DNA from: Chryseolinea lacunae
GTDB taxonomy: Bacteria > Bacteroidota > Bacteroidia > Cytophagales > Cyclobacteriaceae
Assembly: GCF_016735595.1 (NCBI RefSeq)
Contig: NZ_JAERRB010000003.1
Location: forward strand, 423,401-487,400
Reading direction: 5' to 3'
DNA: 64,000 nucleotides
The position numbers and the translations under genes are program-made. The notes under the pieces are model-generated. The model saw only the letters and a program-made list of their open reading frames with translations. It had not been told where the DNA came from and ran no database searches. This document shows, in pieces, positions 60,371-64,000 of this stretch (its first letter is position 1; each line of letters opens with the position of its first letter).

Positions 60371-61600
60371 TTGAACTTTCCCTTCTTCATCGCCCGGCGC
60401 TACCTGCTCTCGAAGCGGAAGAAGAATTTTATTAATGTGATCTCCATCATCTCGGTCATCTCGGTGGCCATCATTTCGGCAGCCATCATCATCGTGCTTT
60501 CCATCTTCAACGGGCTTGGCGATTTGCTGCACGTCATCAACAACTCGTTCGATCCCGAAATCAAAATAGAAGCCTCTGCAGGCAAGACCTTTGAAGTGGA
60601 TCAGAAGCTGATCAAAAAAATCAAGGACGTGCCGGGTGTGAAAATCGTGACCGAGGTCATTGAAGACTATGCCTACGCGCGCTACAACGACGCCACACAG
60701 GTGGTGAAAGTGAAAGGCGTGAGCGACAACTTTGTGGACCAGGATCGCATTCCCAAAGAAAGCATTGTGGAAGGGGAACTGTTGCTGAAGAAAAACGGAG
60801 CACCACGCGCGCTGGTAGGCTATGGCGTTCGCAGCACACTTTCTATTGCGCTTGAACAGGACTTCTTTGCGTTGCAACTCTATGGTGTGAAGAGCCTGCG
60901 CGGCGGAGCCACCATGGACCCTTCGAAAATGTATACGCAAAAAAGCATATTGCCGGGCGGCGTGTTTTCGATCATCCAAAGTTTTGACGAGAACTACGTC
61001 ATTGTTCCGCTGGAGTTTGCCAAGGAGTTGCTGAGCTATAAAAACCGGCGCACATCGCTCGAAATCAAAATGACAAACGGAGCTAACCCGGAAACAGTAG
61101 AGGATGCGTTGCAGGATGTGTTGGGAAAAGACTTTTTGGTGTTGAATGGCGAAGAGCAGCACCAGGATTTATATCGCGTGCTCAAACTCGAAAAACTGTT
61201 TGCGTCTGTGGCGGCCATTCTGTTGCTGGTGATCGGTTCCATCAACATCTACTTCAGCCTCATGATGCTGGCGCTCGACAAAAAACGCGACATCACCATT
61301 CTTGCGGCCATGGGTGCCGACGGTCGTTTGCTAAAGAAGATATTCATAACGGAGGGCATACTCATTGCGGCCATTGGCACGGGCTCGGGCCTTTTGTTTG
61401 GAGGATTGATACTATTGTTACAACAACAGTTTAGCCTTGTGTCTATGGGAATGAACACGGCCGTGGTAGACGGCTACCCGGTGAAAATGTTGTTTTCTGA
61501 TTTTTTTTATGTGTTTTCGGTGATGGCCGTTGTCACGCTACTCATCTCATCTCGCCCTGCGGCGCTTGCTTCCCGTTTTGCGTCAGTTCAGAACCTGTAA
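60371..61600 (+). CDS. LolC/LolE-type ABC transporter permease
   Basis: A 409-residue permease. It opens with the usual NFPFFIARRYLLSKRKKNFINVISIISVISVAIISAAIIIVLSIFNGL, an amphipathic helix plus TM1. A periplasmic domain (residues about 55-270) is followed by three helices: LFASVAAILLLVIGSINIYFSLMMLALDKKRDITILAAMGA, ILIAAIGTGSGLLFGGLILLL and FSDFFYVFSVMAVVTLLISS. LolCE extracts lipoproteins from the inner membrane for delivery to the outer membrane. With one such gene here it may form a homodimer (LolF-like). The start is TTG 60371; the longer frame overlaps rbfA. Confidence 0.87.
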   Translation: MNFPFFIARRYLLSKRKKNFINVISIISVISVAIISAAIIIVLSIFNGLGDLLHVINNSFDPEIKIEASAGKTFEVDQKLIKKIKDVPGVKIVTEVIEDYAYARYNDATQVVKVKGVSDNFVDQDRIPKESIVEGELLLKKNGAPRALVGYGVRSTLSIALEQDFFALQLYGVKSLRGGATMDPSKMYTQKSILPGGVFSIIQSFDENYVIVPLEFAKELLSYKNRRTSLEIKMTNGANPETVEDALQDVLGKDFLVLNGEEQHQDLYRVLKLEKLFASVAAILLLVIGSINIYFSLMMLALDKKRDITILAAMGADGRLLKKIFITEGILIAAIGTGSGLLFGGLILLLQQQFSLVSMGMNTAVVDGYPVKMLFSDFFYVFSVMAVVTLLISSRPAALASRFASVQNL

Positions 61601-61694
61601 TATTGATGTACTAAAATCCCTGAAAAAGGCAATTTTCTTTGGGGGATAATCTCTAATTTTCAGATTCCGTTTTCATCAAAATGCAGTTTTCTCG

Positions 61695-64000
61695 ATGAAA
61701 GTGTCTGCTTCACAGCCGTTTCAAATTATATATTCGTTGTATCAACACGAGTACCTGGGATTCGTGTTTGAATCCTATATTGTCCATCTCGACGAAAAAG
61801 GCAAGCTCACCTATCAGCATCAGAACATTTCGTCCAAGAACGCCCGCGAGTTTTCGAAGGGCCTCGACGATCGCGATTTCGAATTGATCGAACTCATGGA
61901 CAACATGACGCAGGAAGCGATTGTGAAAAAATTCTCGGCAAAGTTTATGAAGCCCGAAGAGTTCTTTGCCAAAACCTACGACAAGGCCAAGGGAAACGAA
62001 CTGCTGCAGGAGCAGATTGAAGACTACATGGAAAAACGCCGCGCCAAGATTCTGGAAAAGATGAAAGGTAAAGTGCTCTTCGAAATGGGCAACGACGGCG
62101 AACCCACCTGGCGACGCATTGAGGTGCTCGACAAACGTGCCACCATCCAGTTCCATTTCATGCGCACGGAAGATCACACCAACTACTACCCTACCATTTT
62201 CTTTCAGGGCAAAAAACTGGAGCTCCCCAACACCACGGCCTACCTCATTTGCAAAAGCCCGGCGTGGATGGTGCTGAACGGAAAGCTCTATGGCTTTGAA
62301 AAACATGTGGACGGCAAGAAGCTCATTCCATTCTTCTCCAAAAAATATGTGGTCATTCCCAAGAATGTGGAGGAGACCTACTACAATCGTTTTGTGGCGC
62401 CACTCATCGCATCGTTCGACGATGTGGAGGCCAGCGGCTTTGAGATAAACAAAAGCACTTACGATCCGCACCCGGTGCTCACCTTGTCGGAATTGCATTC
62501 GGCACAGACTTCGTCGGCGCCATCGCTGTTTGAAGACCGGGCGCAAGCCGAAGACACCACCGACGAAACCGGCAAGATTGTTTTTGACCTGTCGTTTAAA
62601 TATGGCAAGCATCGTTTTCGCGGCGATCATTTGGGACCCGTGAGTGTGTCGTTAGAGAAACAAGGCGAAGGCTACGTGTTTCACCGTGTGTCGCGCCGCA
62701 CCGACGACGAGAAAAATTTTCTGCACACGCTGCAGAAGCTTGGGTTGCCCATGAAAGGATTTCGCGTGGCCATTCCCAAGTCGGAAGCGTTTTCGTGGCT
62801 CAACGAAAATCGTGTGAATCTCCTCAACCTCGGCTTTGAAGTGAGCCAGCCGGAGAGCCGCGACAAAAAATATTTTGTAGGCAAGGCCGTGATTGAAGTG
62901 GAGGTGAAAGAGAACATCGACTGGTTCGACATTCACGCCAAGATTCGTTTCGGAGAATTTGAAATTCCCTTCAAGGATTTACGCAAGCTCATTCTTCGCA
63001 AGAAGGTGGAATTCAAATTGCCCAACGGCGAAATCGCCATCATACCCGAAGCGTGGCTCACCAAGTATGCCGACCTTTTTGCCTTAAGCGAAACTGACGG
63101 CGACAACGAGAAGCCGGTGCTGCGCAAACATCACCTCAACCTGGTGAAGGAGCTTGAAGAAGGCAACCTCGCCAAGGTGCACCTCAGCGAAAAGCTGCGC
63201 TCGCTCAATTCGTTTAGCGGCATCAAAAACTATCCGGTGCCCGAAGGATTTGAAGGCGAACTTCGCCCCTATCAGAAAGCGGGCTACAACTGGTTGCGCT
63301 TCTTAAATGAATATCGCCTCGGCGGATGTTTGGCCGACGACATGGGTCTGGGAAAGACCGTGCAGACGCTCACCATGCTGCAAGCCGAGAAAGAATTGGG
63401 ATCGGGCACATCGCTGCTCATCATGCCCACGTCGCTCATCTATAACTGGGAAATGGAAGCGGCCAAATTCACACCCGGCCTTCGTATTCTCAACTACACC
63501 GGCACGATGCGCAACAAAGACGTGAAGCGCTTCGAAAAATACGACCTCGTGCTCACCTCCTATGGCATCACACGCCTGGATGTGGAATTGCTCCGTGAAT
63601 TCTATTTTAACTATGTGATCCTCGACGAATCGCAGGTCATAAAAAATCCGACATCAAACATCGCCAAGGCCGTGCGCGAACTGAAGTCGCGACACAAGCT
63701 GGTGCTCACGGGCACGCCCATCGAAAACACTACGCTCGACCTTTGGTCGCAGATGTCGTTTATCAACCCGGGCATTTTGGGAACACAGACGTATTTCAGA
63801 AACGAGTTTCAAAACCCCATTGAGAAGAAAAACGACGAAGCCCGTTCGCGCAAATTGCATTCGGTGATTAAGCCGTTCATTTTGCGTCGTCACAAATCGC
63901 AGGTGGCCACCGAGCTTCCCGAAAAGGTGGAGAACATTCAGTATTGCTCCATGACCACCGAGCAGGAGAAGCGCTACGAAGAAGTGAAGACGCACTATCG
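61695..64000 (+). CDS. SNF2-family DEAD-like helicase, 5' part (runs off the right edge)
   Basis: The first 768 residues of a large SNF2 ATPase. A long N-terminal region without motor motifs (residues 1-500) includes a SWIM-type or HepA-related accessory part (IPFFSKKYVVIPKN, KVEFKLPNGEIAIIPEAWL). Motor lobe 1 follows: LRPYQKAGYNWLRFL (Q-motif region), CLADDMGLGKTVQTL (Walker A, near residue 547), VILDESQVIKN (DESQ box, near 641) and LVLTGTPIENTTLDLWSQM. Lobe 2 begins near RSRKLHSVIKPFILRRHK and is cut off. The DESQ box differs from the usual DEAQ/DEAH. It likely remodels protein-DNA complexes or recycles RNA polymerase. Confidence 0.9.
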   Translation, partial: MKVSASQPFQIIYSLYQHEYLGFVFESYIVHLDEKGKLTYQHQNISSKNAREFSKGLDDRDFELIELMDNMTQEAIVKKFSAKFMKPEEFFAKTYDKAKGNELLQEQIEDYMEKRRAKILEKMKGKVLFEMGNDGEPTWRRIEVLDKRATIQFHFMRTEDHTNYYPTIFFQGKKLELPNTTAYLICKSPAWMVLNGKLYGFEKHVDGKKLIPFFSKKYVVIPKNVEETYYNRFVAPLIASFDDVEASGFEINKSTYDPHPVLTLSELHSAQTSSAPSLFEDRAQAEDTTDETGKIVFDLSFKYGKHRFRGDHLGPVSVSLEKQGEGYVFHRVSRRTDDEKNFLHTLQKLGLPMKGFRVAIPKSEAFSWLNENRVNLLNLGFEVSQPESRDKKYFVGKAVIEVEVKENIDWFDIHAKIRFGEFEIPFKDLRKLILRKKVEFKLPNGEIAIIPEAWLTKYADLFALSETDGDNEKPVLRKHHLNLVKELEEGNLAKVHLSEKLRSLNSFSGIKNYPVPEGFEGELRPYQKAGYNWLRFLNEYRLGGCLADDMGLGKTVQTLTMLQAEKELGSGTSLLIMPTSLIYNWEMEAAKFTPGLRILNYTGTMRNKDVKRFEKYDLVLTSYGITRLDVELLREFYFNYVILDESQVIKNPTSNIAKAVRELKSRHKLVLTGTPIENTTLDLWSQMSFINPGILGTQTYFRNEFQNPIEKKNDEARSRKLHSVIKPFILRRHKSQVATELPEKVENIQYCSMTTEQEKRYEEVKTHY

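Noticed and set aside
61710-62630. A 306-codon minus-strand frame opposite the SNF2 gene start
   Set aside because: The plus-strand SNF2 frame is continuous to the window edge with clear ATPase motifs.
1-64000. Search for a replication-arm switch in gene orientation
   Set aside because: Gene strand changes several times without a clear turning point, so orientation neither supports nor excludes an origin here.
1-64000. CRISPR arrays, insertion sequences, rRNA or tRNA genes
   Set aside because: No regularly spaced repeats, transposase motifs or tRNA-like cloverleaf sequences were seen in any gap.

Overview
The window looks like an ordinary chromosomal segment of a Bacteroidota member, most likely order Cytophagales. 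Pointers are: Bacteroidota-type promoters (TTTG, about 19-21 nt, TAnnTTTG) in several gaps; a GldJ-like gliding/T9SS lipoprotein; DUF6089 and DUF4175 proteins; and the BamA, OmpH, isoprenyl transferase, NAD kinase gene order usual in this phylum. No rRNA, tRNA, CRISPR array, insertion sequence or prophage was seen. Both ends cut through genes: recG at the left, an SNF2 helicase at the right.

Layout. 1-4.7 kb: recG start, a nitronate monooxygenase/VOC pair, two thioredoxin-fold secreted proteins, and a small secreted protein behind a textbook sigma-54 promoter. 4.9-10.9 kb: a fatty-acid beta-oxidation operon (fadN-fadA-fadE order) with a MarR regulator. 11-17.2 kb: a DUF5916 outer-membrane protein, a MOSC protein, an M20 peptidase and a TPR protein. 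17.2-26.4 kb: a probable replication and segregation locus. A 257-bp gap full of DnaA-box-like 9-mers is followed by a lipoprotein, a methyltransferase and mnmG, then three parS-like palindromes, ybeY, an RsbW-like ATPase and a giant DUF4175 coiled-coil membrane protein. 26.5-42.3 kb: housekeeping and accessory genes (comF, gldJ-like, mfd, a THUMP-like methyltransferase, a BaiN-type flavoprotein, a MacB-type permease, an ECF sigma factor with a membrane partner, LD-carboxypeptidase). 42.4-52.3 kb: a long minus-strand envelope cluster (yqeY, cvpA, alpha/beta hydrolase, CBS protein, nadK, two DUF6089 proteins, uppS, bamA, two ompH). 52.4-64 kb: pdxJ, three TPM-domain genes in tandem, glyA, tatC, rpiB, a membrane protein, rbfA, a LolC/E-type permease and an SNF2 helicase.

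The most notable content is regulatory and structural. The candidate oriC at 17.2-17.45 kb lies within 5 kb of the parS cluster and mnmG, a gene often found near bacterial origins. An AT-rich gap at 2.4-2.8 kb with an exact DnaA box is a weaker alternative. The sigma-54 promoter at 3978-3993 drives a gene of unknown function. Many genes in the window start at TTG or GTG, and these start calls are inferred from overlaps, signal peptides and promoters.
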